DNA of 14,654 nucleotides, from contig JAUIBM010000018.1 of NCBI GenBank assembly GCA_030428345.1, positions 1 to 14,654 of the forward strand. The letters run 5' to 3'. Position numbers and translations under genes: made by a program. Each line of letters opens with the position of its first letter. The stretch's first letter is position 1. Of the stretch, positions 8,059 through 14,533 are shown in pieces. The stretch is from Alphaproteobacteria bacterium (lineage in GTDB: Bacteria > Pseudomonadota > Alphaproteobacteria > Rhizobiales > Rhizobiaceae). The notes below the pieces were generated by a model. That model was given only the letters and a program-made list of their open reading frames with translations, made no database searches and had not been told where the DNA came from.

Positions 8059-8697
8059 ATGAAGCAGCAGAGCATCCGCAAGAGTCGCGTCAGACCGAAC
8101 AGCGACGGCCGCCGTGAGCAGATTGTCGACGCGGCGCTCAAGGTCATGATTTCCGACGGCGTCTATCACGCCACCACGCGCAAGATCGCCGAGGCTGCCG
8201 GTGTGAATGTCGCGACGCTGCACTATCACTTCCACGACAAGGAAGAGATCATCTTCAGCGCGATGGAAGTGCTCGCCTCCGGCTACCGGCGCGTCCTCAA
8301 GGAACGGTTCTCGCAACCGCAGAGCCTGCATGAGCGCATCGGCGATCTGCTGCGGTTCATCTGGAGCGAGATCGAGAAGGCGCGCGGAGAACAACTCGTC
8401 CTGCAGGAGATGACGCTGTATGTCCTGCGCGTGCCCTATGCCGAACATCTGGCGGCGAACAAGGAGAGCGAAATCAAGTCGCTCTACAGCGAGTGCCTCA
8501 TGGCGGCCAGCGATGTCGGCGAGGGCGACGAGGCCCGGATCGGCGAACTCACCAATTTCATCTATGCCTGCTTCGTCGGGATCCTGAACCAGTGGCTGGC
8601 GACGCATGACGCGCCGCTTGCGGAGAAGGCCACCGCGGATCTGATCGAGGCGGCGCGCGCCATGGCCGCCAACCGCCTGGGGCTCGGCGCGCGGTAG
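8059..8697 (+). CDS. TetR/AcrR-family transcriptional regulator
   Basis: A 212-residue DNA-binding protein, normally a dimeric repressor released by a small ligand. The N-terminal TetR domain begins at RREQIVDAALKVM (18-30). The helix-turn-helix is TTRKIAEAAGVNVATLHYHF (39-58), followed by the typical DKEEIIFSAMEVLA. Residues 75-205 form the variable helical ligand-binding domain, which predicts no ligand. AGGG lies about ten bases before the ATG. The gene is divergent from the sugar ABC operon with a shared 386-bp regulatory region, the usual sign of local control. LacI- or DeoR-type regulators are more often seen beside ribose-type transporters, so a TetR member hints at a less ordinary inducer. 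It converges with the rpiR-type gene downstream. Confidence 0.93.
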   Translation: MKQQSIRKSRVRPNSDGRREQIVDAALKVMISDGVYHATTRKIAEAAGVNVATLHYHFHDKEEIIFSAMEVLASGYRRVLKERFSQPQSLHERIGDLLRFIWSEIEKARGEQLVLQEMTLYVLRVPYAEHLAANKESEIKSLYSECLMAASDVGEGDEARIGELTNFIYACFVGILNQWLATHDAPLAEKATADLIEAARAMAANRLGLGAR

Positions 8698-8745
8698 AAA
8701 AACTGATCCCGAAGGTTCCGGCCGTCGCGGATGTTCCGATCGCCA

Positions 8746-8765
8746 GCGCCGGGCGCGGCGGCGCC
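8746..8765. terminator. Weak GC stem-loop between convergent regulator genes
   Basis: The 73-base gap between the two convergent regulators contains overlapping short repeats: GCGCC (8746-8750) with GGCGC (8760-8764), or GGCGC (8752-8756) with GCGCC (8761-8765). Stems are only 5 bp with no U-tract. It is the only structure in the gap that could serve as a shared terminator. Confidence 0.22.
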
Positions 8766-8770
8766 AGACC

Positions 8771-9604
8771 TCATCGCGCGTTGGCGATCGCGATCAGAAG
8801 CACGTGTATCAGGGCGATGGCTCCGGCAATCGGCTGAAACTGGCTCTCGGCGGATGTAGGAACGTAGAGCGCGATATCGCAGAACTGGGCCAGCGGGCTT
8901 TCCGGCTTGTCGGTGATGGTCAGGACCTTTCGCCCGGAGACATGGGCATCCATCACGGCGTCGACAACGGCCTGGGTGTAGGGCGTGAAGGCGATCGCCA
9001 CCAGCAGGTCTTCCGCGCCGAATGTCGCGATCTGGGGACCGGCCATTCCGCTGGTGAATTCGATCAGGCTCGCCGCGCGCTCGCCCCGGAGCAATCCGTA
9101 GGTCAGGTAGTCGGCCAGCGGCTTGGAGCGCCGCAGGCCCGCGACATAGACATGCCGTGCATTGCGCAACATCTCGGTCGCCCTCGCCAGGTCGTCGAAA
9201 TTGCAGGCCTTGCGCAAGGTTTCGATCGCCAGCACATGCGCCTGGAGGCTCTCGTCGAACACGGCCTCCAGATCGCCAGGCGTGGCGGCGTTGGAATTGG
9301 CCAGCACCCGCTCCCTGACCGTCGCCTCGCCCTCGATGAGGCGCTGGCGGAACACGCGCTGCATCTCGGCGAAGCCGCTGAAGCCGAATTCCTTGGCGAA
9401 ACGAATGAGGGTCGACGGCTGGATCCGAAGCTCGTCGGCGATCACCTGGGTGGTGTTGAGCGCGAAGTTGTTCGGTTCTTCCAGCGATGCCCGGGCGATG
9501 CGCTGCAGATGCGGACTTAGCGTTGGAAAGCGGTCCCGAACCCTGTGCCGCAAGGCGTCGAACGTTTCGGCGGGTTGTCCGGTCGAGGCGTCTTTTCTCT
9601 TCAT
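8771..9604 (-). CDS. RpiR-family transcriptional regulator (HTH plus SIS domain)
   Basis: A 277-residue regulator. The N-terminal HTH_6 domain has a helix-turn-helix at about 49-72 (NTTQVIADELRIQPSTLIRFAK), followed by EFGFSGFAEMQRVFR. The C-terminal SIS fold covers about 148-250, with VYVAGLRRSKPLADYL, LVAIAFTPYTQAVVDA and the family element TDKPESPLA. SIS domains of this family usually sense phosphosugars or related metabolites. The usual G-x-G-x-S loop reads G-L-R-R-S here, and the S-x-S-G-x-T loop reads A-F-T-P-Y-T, so the ligand may differ. The ATG at 9604 is chosen: the frame extends to a TTG at 9676, but that region holds the predicted promoter and the conserved sequence starts after 9604. 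No good Shine-Dalgarno precedes 9604. Divergent from the HAAT-type operon, its likely target. Confidence 0.92.
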   Translation of the reverse strand: MKRKDASTGQPAETFDALRHRVRDRFPTLSPHLQRIARASLEEPNNFALNTTQVIADELRIQPSTLIRFAKEFGFSGFAEMQRVFRQRLIEGEATVRERVLANSNAATPGDLEAVFDESLQAHVLAIETLRKACNFDDLARATEMLRNARHVYVAGLRRSKPLADYLTYGLLRGERAASLIEFTSGMAGPQIATFGAEDLLVAIAFTPYTQAVVDAVMDAHVSGRKVLTITDKPESPLAQFCDIALYVPTSAESQFQPIAGAIALIHVLLIAIANAR

Positions 9605-9624
9605 GTTCAGGGCTATACCACATA

Positions 9625-9668
9625 TTCGATTTTGGAGAATGAATTTTTCGTTGACAAAAATCGAAAAA
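9625..9668. promoter_or_regulatory. Inverted repeats over both divergent promoters, candidate RpiR-type operator
   Basis: Two overlapping inverted repeats are visible: TTCGATTTT (9625-9633) with AAAATCGAA (9657-9665), and TTTTTCG (9644-9650) with CGAAAAA (9662-9668). The second pair brackets the shared -35 bases; the left arm of the first lies on the rpiR -10. This is where an autoregulating RpiR-type protein would be expected to bind. Arms are AT-rich, so some symmetry may be chance. Confidence 0.42.
9629..9657 (-). promoter_or_regulatory. Candidate promoter of the rpiR-type gene
   Basis: On the minus strand TTGTCA (9657-9652) and CAAAAT (9634-9629) are separated by exactly 17 bases, a good sigma-70-type pair. 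Transcription would start near 9622, about 18 bases before the chosen ATG at 9604. The -35 occupies the same bases as the plus-strand TTGACA. Confidence 0.5.
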
Positions 9669-9677
9669 ATATTCAAT
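9651..9677 (+). promoter_or_regulatory. Candidate promoter of the HAAT-type ABC operon
   Basis: A perfect -35 hexamer TTGACA lies at 9651-9656. The best -10-like match is TTCAAT at 9672-9677 with a 15-base spacer, shorter than the preferred 17, so the -10 is uncertain. Poor spacing would fit a promoter that depends on an activator or is tightly regulated. The leader to the ATG at 9770 would be about 85 bases. Confidence 0.45.
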
Positions 9678-9769
9678 CCTTTTGATGCGGCGTTCGAATT
9701 GCCCGCATGAGGGGTGGGCGGCCGTCAATACGGTCCGTGATCTGCGGGTTGTCTCAAGGGAGGAGCGAT

Positions 9770-11065
9770 ATGTCCGAAACGAAAATCTCACGGCGCGGTC
9801 TGTTGACCGGGACCACGGCTCTTGTCGGCGGCGTCGCCGCCTTCAGCGGCCCGTGGAAGCACAACCGCGCCTATGCCCAGGCTGCCGACAAGCCTGTCAA
9901 GATCGGCATCACGTCCGACGCCAGCGGCCAATACGCCAATTCCGGCGCGTCCGACCGGCGCGGCATGATGATGGCGATCGACGAAGCCAATGCGAAGGGC
10001 GGCGTCCTGGGGCGCAAGATCGAGTATATCCATCTCGACACCGAGACCGCCGCGGCGACGGGCAGCCGCGTCGCGGAACGGATGATCACCCGCGAGGAGT
10101 GCGGCTTTCTGGTGGGGGCGGTCAGTTCGGGCGTCGCCAATGCGATCAGCCAGGTCGCGCAGCGCTATGGCGTGATCTATCTGAACACCAACTCCTCCTC
10201 GCCGACCGAAAGCGGAAAGAACTGCCATCGCGTCAAGTTCGTCTGGGACGGCAACGGGACCAATTTCGCCAAGGCGGCGGTCAAGAACTCGATCGACGCC
10301 TATGGCAAGAAGTGGATGCTGCTCACCAATGACTATGGCTGGGGGCACGACACCGCCGCCTCGACGAAGAAACTGCTGGCGACCTATGGCGGCGAGGTGA
10401 CGGACGAGATCCTGATTCCGCAGGGAACCCGGGATTTCAGCGCGGCCCTGCTCAAGATCCAGCAGGCCAATCCCGACGTGGTCGCCGCCGCGGTCGGCGG
10501 CGATGACCAGGTTGCGATGAGGCAGCAAGTCGCCCAGCTTGGCATGGGGGAGAAGACGGCGTGGATCAACAACCAGCAGGACTGGCCCGATGTCTACGGC
10601 CTGCCGGTCGACAACCTGTTCGGCGTGTTCGGCACGACCTGGTATTACGGCCTCGACCTGCCTGGCGTTAAGGAATTCGTCGCCCGCTATCAGGCGGCCT
10701 ATCCGGAGACCGTAATGCGGGTTCCCGGCAATGTCTTCTACAACGGCTACATGGCGACGCGCGAATTGCTGGCGGCGATCGAGCGGGCGGGCACCACCAA
10801 CAACATCGCCGTCATCAAGCAGCTCGAGGGCCTGAAAATGCCCGCCGAGAGCAGGATGCAGCACTTCGACGCCTGGATCGATCCCGACACCCATCAGGTG
10901 CAGCAAACGATCTATCTTGCCACGGCCAATACCAAGGCGGGCGACGACAAGGACAACATGTTCAAGATCCTTGCCCAGTCCAAGCCGGACGATGTGAAGG
11001 ACGACGACGCCGCGGCGGCGTGCAAACTGGAAAGCTACGAGGACACGCCGAGCTTCGACGCCTGA
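9770..11065 (+). CDS. HAAT-type ABC transporter substrate-binding protein with Tat signal (Peripla_BP_6 / LivJ-like)
   Basis: A 431-residue periplasmic binding protein for a branched-chain-amino-acid/amide-type importer. The N-terminus carries a twin-arginine motif, SRRGLL (7-12), then a hydrophobic stretch to about residue 26 and probable cleavage near AYAQA (34-38). This implies folded export by the Tat pathway. The mature domain starts at KPVKIGITSDASGQYANSG (41-59) and includes DEANAKGGVLGRKIEYIHLD (71-90) and the ligand-pocket region VGAVSSGVANAI (115-126). Cys111 and Cys152 could form a disulfide. The C-terminus has an acidic tail of about 25 residues. The ATG at 9770 is chosen over the in-frame ATG at 9707 because of a strong AAGGGAGGAG Shine-Dalgarno (9756-9765) and because the Tat motif then sits at the N-terminus. 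First gene of the operon; substrate unknown. Confidence 0.94.
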   Translation: MSETKISRRGLLTGTTALVGGVAAFSGPWKHNRAYAQAADKPVKIGITSDASGQYANSGASDRRGMMMAIDEANAKGGVLGRKIEYIHLDTETAAATGSRVAERMITREECGFLVGAVSSGVANAISQVAQRYGVIYLNTNSSSPTESGKNCHRVKFVWDGNGTNFAKAAVKNSIDAYGKKWMLLTNDYGWGHDTAASTKKLLATYGGEVTDEILIPQGTRDFSAALLKIQQANPDVVAAAVGGDDQVAMRQQVAQLGMGEKTAWINNQQDWPDVYGLPVDNLFGVFGTTWYYGLDLPGVKEFVARYQAAYPETVMRVPGNVFYNGYMATRELLAAIERAGTTNNIAVIKQLEGLKMPAESRMQHFDAWIDPDTHQVQQTIYLATANTKAGDDKDNMFKILAQSKPDDVKDDDAAAACKLESYEDTPSFDA

Positions 11066-11080
11066 TCGGCCCTGCCGATC
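11064..11080 (+). promoter_or_regulatory. First stem-loop after the HAAT binding-protein gene
   Basis: Perfect 7-bp inverted repeat GATCGGC (11064-11070) and GCCGATC (11074-11080) with a 3-base loop. It begins inside the TGA stop codon (11063-11065). It could block 3' exonucleases or slow downstream transcription. Function inferred from position. Confidence 0.5.
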
Positions 11081-11083
11081 CGC

Positions 11084-11109
11084 CGGCCGGCGTTGTCATG
11101 CGCCGGCCG
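11084..11109 (+). promoter_or_regulatory. Second, longer stem-loop after the HAAT binding-protein gene
   Basis: Perfect 9-bp GC-only inverted repeat CGGCCGGCG (11084-11092) and CGCCGGCCG (11101-11109) with an 8-base loop, only three bases after the first stem-loop. No U-tract follows, and the permease genes continue on the same strand. An intercistronic stabiliser or partial attenuator favouring binding-protein mRNA is the likely role. Confidence 0.6.
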
Positions 11110-11150
11110 CGCCTTCCTGTCCCCTTGGCCGCATGGCCGGGAGTGCCTGC

Positions 11151-12071
11151 ATGTATGACCTGATACCCCATATCGTGAATGGTCTGACGCTCGGACTGCT
11201 CTTCGCGCTGATCGCGCTGGGGTTCACGCTGATCGTCGGCGTGATGGAAGTGATCAACCTCGCGCATGGGGCGTTCTTCGCGCTTGGCGCCTATTTCGCG
11301 GTAGCGGTGATCGGCGGAAGCTGGTTCTCGGGCACCGAATTCGGCGCCTGGTGGCTCGGCCTTCCGCTCGCCACCCGGTATGTCGTCGCGCTGATCTTCG
11401 GACCGATCTGCGCCGCCATCGCGGGAATGGTCCTGGAGCTCTGCCTGCGTCCCACCTATGGAAAGGCGCCCCTGTACGGGCTGCTCCTGACCTTCGGCGC
11501 GGCGCTGGTGATTGAGGAACTGATCCGCGTGTTCTGGGGCACCGGCGAGCAGAGCCTCACCATTCCGCAAACCATCAACGGCGCTTTCCTGCTGGGCGGC
11601 CTCATCTTCTCGAAATACAAGTTCTTCGCGGCGGCCTTCGCGGTTCTGGCGATTTTCCTCGTCTGGCTCCTCCTTGAAAGGACGCCCTATGGCGCGATCA
11701 TCAAGGCGGGAAGCCATGACAGCGAAATGGTCCGTGCGCTCGGATACGATCTTTCGAAGCTGCGCCTCGCCGTCTTCGCCTTCGGGGCGTGCCTTGCCGG
11801 ACTTGCCGGAATCACGATGGCCCCGATCTGGGGGCTGCGCCCGCATATCGGCATCGACGTGGTCATCCCGGCCTTCCTGATCATCGTGATCGGCGGCGTG
11901 GGCAGCTTCTGGGGCGCTGTCGCGGCCGCGATGCTCGTCGGCCTGTCGGTCGGCATCAGCGGGGCATACGCGCCCGCCTGGGCGATGCTGTCGATGTACA
12001 TCCTGCTGATCCTGGTCGTCGGTGTCCGCGCACGCGGTCTGCTTGGCCGCAAGAGCGCGCTGGAGAACTGA
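11151..12071 (+). CDS. HAAT ABC transporter permease, LivH-like
   Basis: A 306-residue inner-membrane permease with about eight hydrophobic segments. It carries the LivH signature EVINLAHGAFFALGAY (33-48), a coupling element at about 187-200 (GSHDSEMVRALGYD) and the C-terminal IIVIGGVGSFWGAV (244-257). It pairs with the LivM-like protein to form the pore for the substrate brought by the Tat-type binding protein. The ATG at 11151 is chosen because GGGAG lies seven bases upstream; an in-frame ATG at 11133 would add six residues and lacks a ribosome site. Its stop overlaps the next start (TGATG), so the two permeases are probably translationally coupled. The family is firm; the name livH is not assigned because the substrate need not be a branched-chain amino acid. 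Confidence 0.95.
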   Translation: MYDLIPHIVNGLTLGLLFALIALGFTLIVGVMEVINLAHGAFFALGAYFAVAVIGGSWFSGTEFGAWWLGLPLATRYVVALIFGPICAAIAGMVLELCLRPTYGKAPLYGLLLTFGAALVIEELIRVFWGTGEQSLTIPQTINGAFLLGGLIFSKYKFFAAAFAVLAIFLVWLLLERTPYGAIIKAGSHDSEMVRALGYDLSKLRLAVFAFGACLAGLAGITMAPIWGLRPHIGIDVVIPAFLIIVIGGVGSFWGAVAAAMLVGLSVGISGAYAPAWAMLSMYILLILVVGVRARGLLGRKSALEN

Positions 12072-13090
12072 TGATCTCGCTTTCCGACATACCAACCAAA
12101 AGCGGATTTCCGCTGACCCCGGCGATGTGCGTCTTTCTCGTCGCTGTGGCGAGCGCACCGTTCTGGCTCGAGGCGGTGGGCCTCTACAGCTATCTGGGAA
12201 TCGAGGTCGCCATCTGGATCCTCTACGCCATGGGGTTCAACCTGCTGTTCGGATATGCGGGACTGCATTCCTTCGGCCATGGCGCCTATATCGGCATCGG
12301 AGCCTATGCCTTCGGACTGTTTCAGCAGAATGTCGCCGTCAGTCTCTGGGGCGGGCTGCTCGCCGCCATCCTCGCCGCCACGCTCGCGGGGGCACTGGTG
12401 GCAACCTTCGTCGCTCATCGGCGCGGGATCTATTTCGCCCTGATGACGATCGCCTTCGGGCAGGTCTTCTGGTTCTGCGCCATCAAGTTGCGCTGGCTGA
12501 CCGGCGGGGAGGACGGGCTTCTCGGCATTCCCCGGCCGGATATGGTGCTGGGGCCGCTGCGGGTAAGCCTGCAGGACAATTTCTCGCTTTACTGGTTCGC
12601 GGCGGGCGTGCTTGGGCTGGCGGTTCTGGGTATGAGCCGGCTGGTCAACGCGCCCTTCGGACGCGTGCTGCAGGCCATCCGACAGAATGAGATGCGCGCC
12701 CGCTTCGCCGGTTACGACGTCTGGCGGATGAAATGGCTGGTCTTCACGCTCTCGGCGGCGATTGCCGGTCTCGCCGGAGGCATTTTCGCCATGGCGCAGG
12801 AGAGCGCCTATCCGGATATCATGAGCCTTCACCAGTCGGGAACGATCGTGATGATGGTGCTGGTTGGCGGCGGCCTCGTCAGCTTCTGGGGCCCGGTGCT
12901 CGGTGTGCTGATCTATTTCGTCGCGCGCGATGTCATCGGGGGCGTCACCGAGACATGGCTCCTGTGGTTCGGGCTCATGTTCGTCGTGATGGTGATGCTG
13001 CGCCCCGAGGGCGCCGCCGGACTGGCGCATGTGATCCGCAGCCGGCTCGCGCGTCCCAAGGCGGCGGCGCCGGCGGAAAGGAGCGCGTGA
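12071..13090 (+). CDS. HAAT ABC transporter permease, LivM-like
   Basis: A 339-residue inner-membrane permease. Recognised by LLFGYAGLHSFGHGAYIGIGAY (58-79), the LivM-family TGGEDGLLGI (144-153), the coupling region LQAIRQNEMRARFAGYD (200-216) and VGGGLVSFWGPVLG (265-278). About eight to ten membrane segments. Start ATG at 12071 shares one base with the upstream stop and has GGAG six bases before it. A longer open frame from 11789 is out-of-frame read-through of the LivH-like gene and is not used. The C-terminus is a short basic, alanine-rich cytoplasmic tail. Partner of the LivH-like permease. Confidence 0.95.
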   Translation: MISLSDIPTKSGFPLTPAMCVFLVAVASAPFWLEAVGLYSYLGIEVAIWILYAMGFNLLFGYAGLHSFGHGAYIGIGAYAFGLFQQNVAVSLWGGLLAAILAATLAGALVATFVAHRRGIYFALMTIAFGQVFWFCAIKLRWLTGGEDGLLGIPRPDMVLGPLRVSLQDNFSLYWFAAGVLGLAVLGMSRLVNAPFGRVLQAIRQNEMRARFAGYDVWRMKWLVFTLSAAIAGLAGGIFAMAQESAYPDIMSLHQSGTIVMMVLVGGGLVSFWGPVLGVLIYFVARDVIGGVTETWLLWFGLMFVVMVMLRPEGAAGLAHVIRSRLARPKAAAPAERSA

Positions 13091-13091
13091 C

Positions 13092-13835
13092 ATGCCGCTT
13101 TTCGAGGCGCGCAACATCCAGAAGCGGTTCGGCTCGCGCGTCGTGCTCGAGAATGTCTCGCTCGCGGTCGAGGAAGGCTCCGTGCACGGCATCATGGGAC
13201 CGAACGGCGCCGGCAAGACGACATGCTTTCATGTGCTGACGGGGCACCATGCGCCCGACGGCGGGACTATTTCCTTCGACGGCAAGGACATTACCGGGCT
13301 GAAGCCGCATCGCATCGCGCGGCTGGGTATCTCGCGGTCGTTCCAGATCATGAACCTCTTCGACGACACGGTGGCGGTCGAGAATGTGATCCTGGCCTTG
13401 CCGGAGTTTCGCGTCCGCGCCCTCAACCTGTCGCGCCGCGTCTTCGAGGACCGTCAATTGATCGACGCGGCGCTGGAGGTTCTTGCGCAGGTCGATCTGG
13501 CCGACCATGCCTGGGAGAAGGCCTCGGCACTATCCTATGGGCAGAGGCGGGCGCTGGAGATCGCGGTCGCCCTGGCGGCGCGCCCCAGGATCGTGTTCCT
13601 CGACGAGCCGACATCGGGTCTGGGCGCGGAGGCGACGCGGGGCCTGGCGAGTCTGGTGAAGCGGCTGCGCCAGCGCTACACGATCGTGATGATCGAGCAC
13701 GACATGCGGTTCCTGTTCGCGCTTGCCGACCGCATCTCGGTCATCCACTGGGGGCAGGTGATCGCCGAAAGCACCCCGGACGCCCTTATGGCGAACAAAT
13801 GGGTCGCCCGCTCCGCCCTCGGAGAGCTCGCGTGA
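13092..13835 (+). CDS. HAAT ABC transporter ATP-binding protein, LivG-like
   Basis: A 247-residue cytoplasmic ATPase. Walker A GPNGAGKTT (36-44), Q-loop SRSFQ (Gln85), signature LSYGQRRALEIA (147-158), Walker B IVFLDEP (167-173) and switch His203 in IEHD are all intact, so it should hydrolyse ATP. LSYGQ and the SRSFQ context are typical of LivG. The D-loop region reads SGLGAEAT, where LivG proteins usually have a GLNP-like sequence. The ATG is one base after the LivM-like stop, with AAGGAG upstream. It is expected to act as a heterodimer with the LivF-like ATPase encoded next. Confidence 0.95.
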   Translation: MPLFEARNIQKRFGSRVVLENVSLAVEEGSVHGIMGPNGAGKTTCFHVLTGHHAPDGGTISFDGKDITGLKPHRIARLGISRSFQIMNLFDDTVAVENVILALPEFRVRALNLSRRVFEDRQLIDAALEVLAQVDLADHAWEKASALSYGQRRALEIAVALAARPRIVFLDEPTSGLGAEATRGLASLVKRLRQRYTIVMIEHDMRFLFALADRISVIHWGQVIAESTPDALMANKWVARSALGELA

Positions 13836-14530
13836 TGCTCGAGATCTTCAACATCGAGACGTTCTACGGCGAAACGCAGGCCTTGTTCGGTCCCTCGCTC
13901 ACTGTCGGCGAATCGGAAGTCGTGGCGCTGCTTGGCCCGAACGGCGCCGGCAAGACGACCTCAATCCGCTCGATCCTGGGCCTTTCGCCGCCGAGGACGG
14001 GGCGCATCAGGTTTGACGGCAGCGACATCACGAACATGCCGACGCACCAGATCTCGCGCCTCGGCATCGGCTGGGTGCCCGACGACCGCCGCATCTTTCC
14101 CATGCTCAGCGGCTGGCGCAATCTTGCGCTTGGCGCGCGCCGCACCCGATTCCGCGCCTGGAGCCGGGAGGAGATGTGCGAGATATTTCCCGCGCTCGAA
14201 CACCTGATGCGCCGCGACTGCGAAACGATGTCGGGCGGAGAACTGCAGATGGTCGCAATCTCCCGCGCGCTGCTTGGTTCGCCCGGCATCGTGCTCTTCG
14301 ATGAACCGAGCCAGGGCCTGGCTCCCAAGATCGTCCAAGACGTCCTGAAGACCGTGCGGCGCATGAAGAGCGAAGGGATCGCCTCGCTGATCGTGGAGCA
14401 AAACGCGCTTGCCGCGCTGGAGGTGTCCGACCGGGTCTATGTCATGGACCGGGGCCGGATCGCGCACGAAGGCAAGTCGCAGGAACTTCTGGACAATGCC
14501 GGCCTGCGACGCCGGCTGATCGGGATGTGA
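13835..14530 (+). CDS. HAAT ABC transporter ATP-binding protein, LivF-like
   Basis: A 231-residue cytoplasmic ATPase with Walker A GPNGAGKTT (34-42), signature MSGGELQMVAISRAL (132-146), Walker B IVLFDEP (152-158) and the LivF-typical VEQN (187-190) in place of a switch histidine. Two small departures: the Q-loop reads VPDDRRIFP where VPQ/EGRxIFP is usual, and the signature reads SGGELQ where SGGEQQ is usual. The ATG at 13835 shares its A with the LivG-like stop (TGATG), and GGAGAG lies eight bases upstream. The longer open frame from 13223 is a shadow inside the LivG-like gene. Usual LivF length is about 230-240, so it is complete. Confidence 0.95.
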   Translation: MLEIFNIETFYGETQALFGPSLTVGESEVVALLGPNGAGKTTSIRSILGLSPPRTGRIRFDGSDITNMPTHQISRLGIGWVPDDRRIFPMLSGWRNLALGARRTRFRAWSREEMCEIFPALEHLMRRDCETMSGGELQMVAISRALLGSPGIVLFDEPSQGLAPKIVQDVLKTVRRMKSEGIASLIVEQNALAALEVSDRVYVMDRGRIAHEGKSQELLDNAGLRRRLIGM

Positions 14531-14533
14531 GCC

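Noticed and set aside
6515..8062. 515-codon plus-strand open frame opposite the sugar-binding protein and through the divergent intergenic region
   Set aside because: The product has no domain and contradicts the strongly supported binding protein. The portion through 7673-8058 is only a continuation of the shadow frame.
9605..9676. TTG-initiated 24-residue extension of the RpiR-type protein
   Set aside because: The stretch contains the predicted -35/-10 pair and inverted repeats, and the AGGA-like sequence abuts the TTG with no spacing.
8562..9791. 409-codon minus-strand frame overlapping the rpiR-type gene and the promoter region
   Set aside because: It is offset from the recognised HTH-SIS frame and its product is an arginine-rich shadow.
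11687..13216. 509-codon minus-strand open frame opposite the LivH/LivM-like genes
   Set aside because: The composition is low-complexity and hydrophilic and covers three real genes with clear family motifs. It is an antisense shadow.
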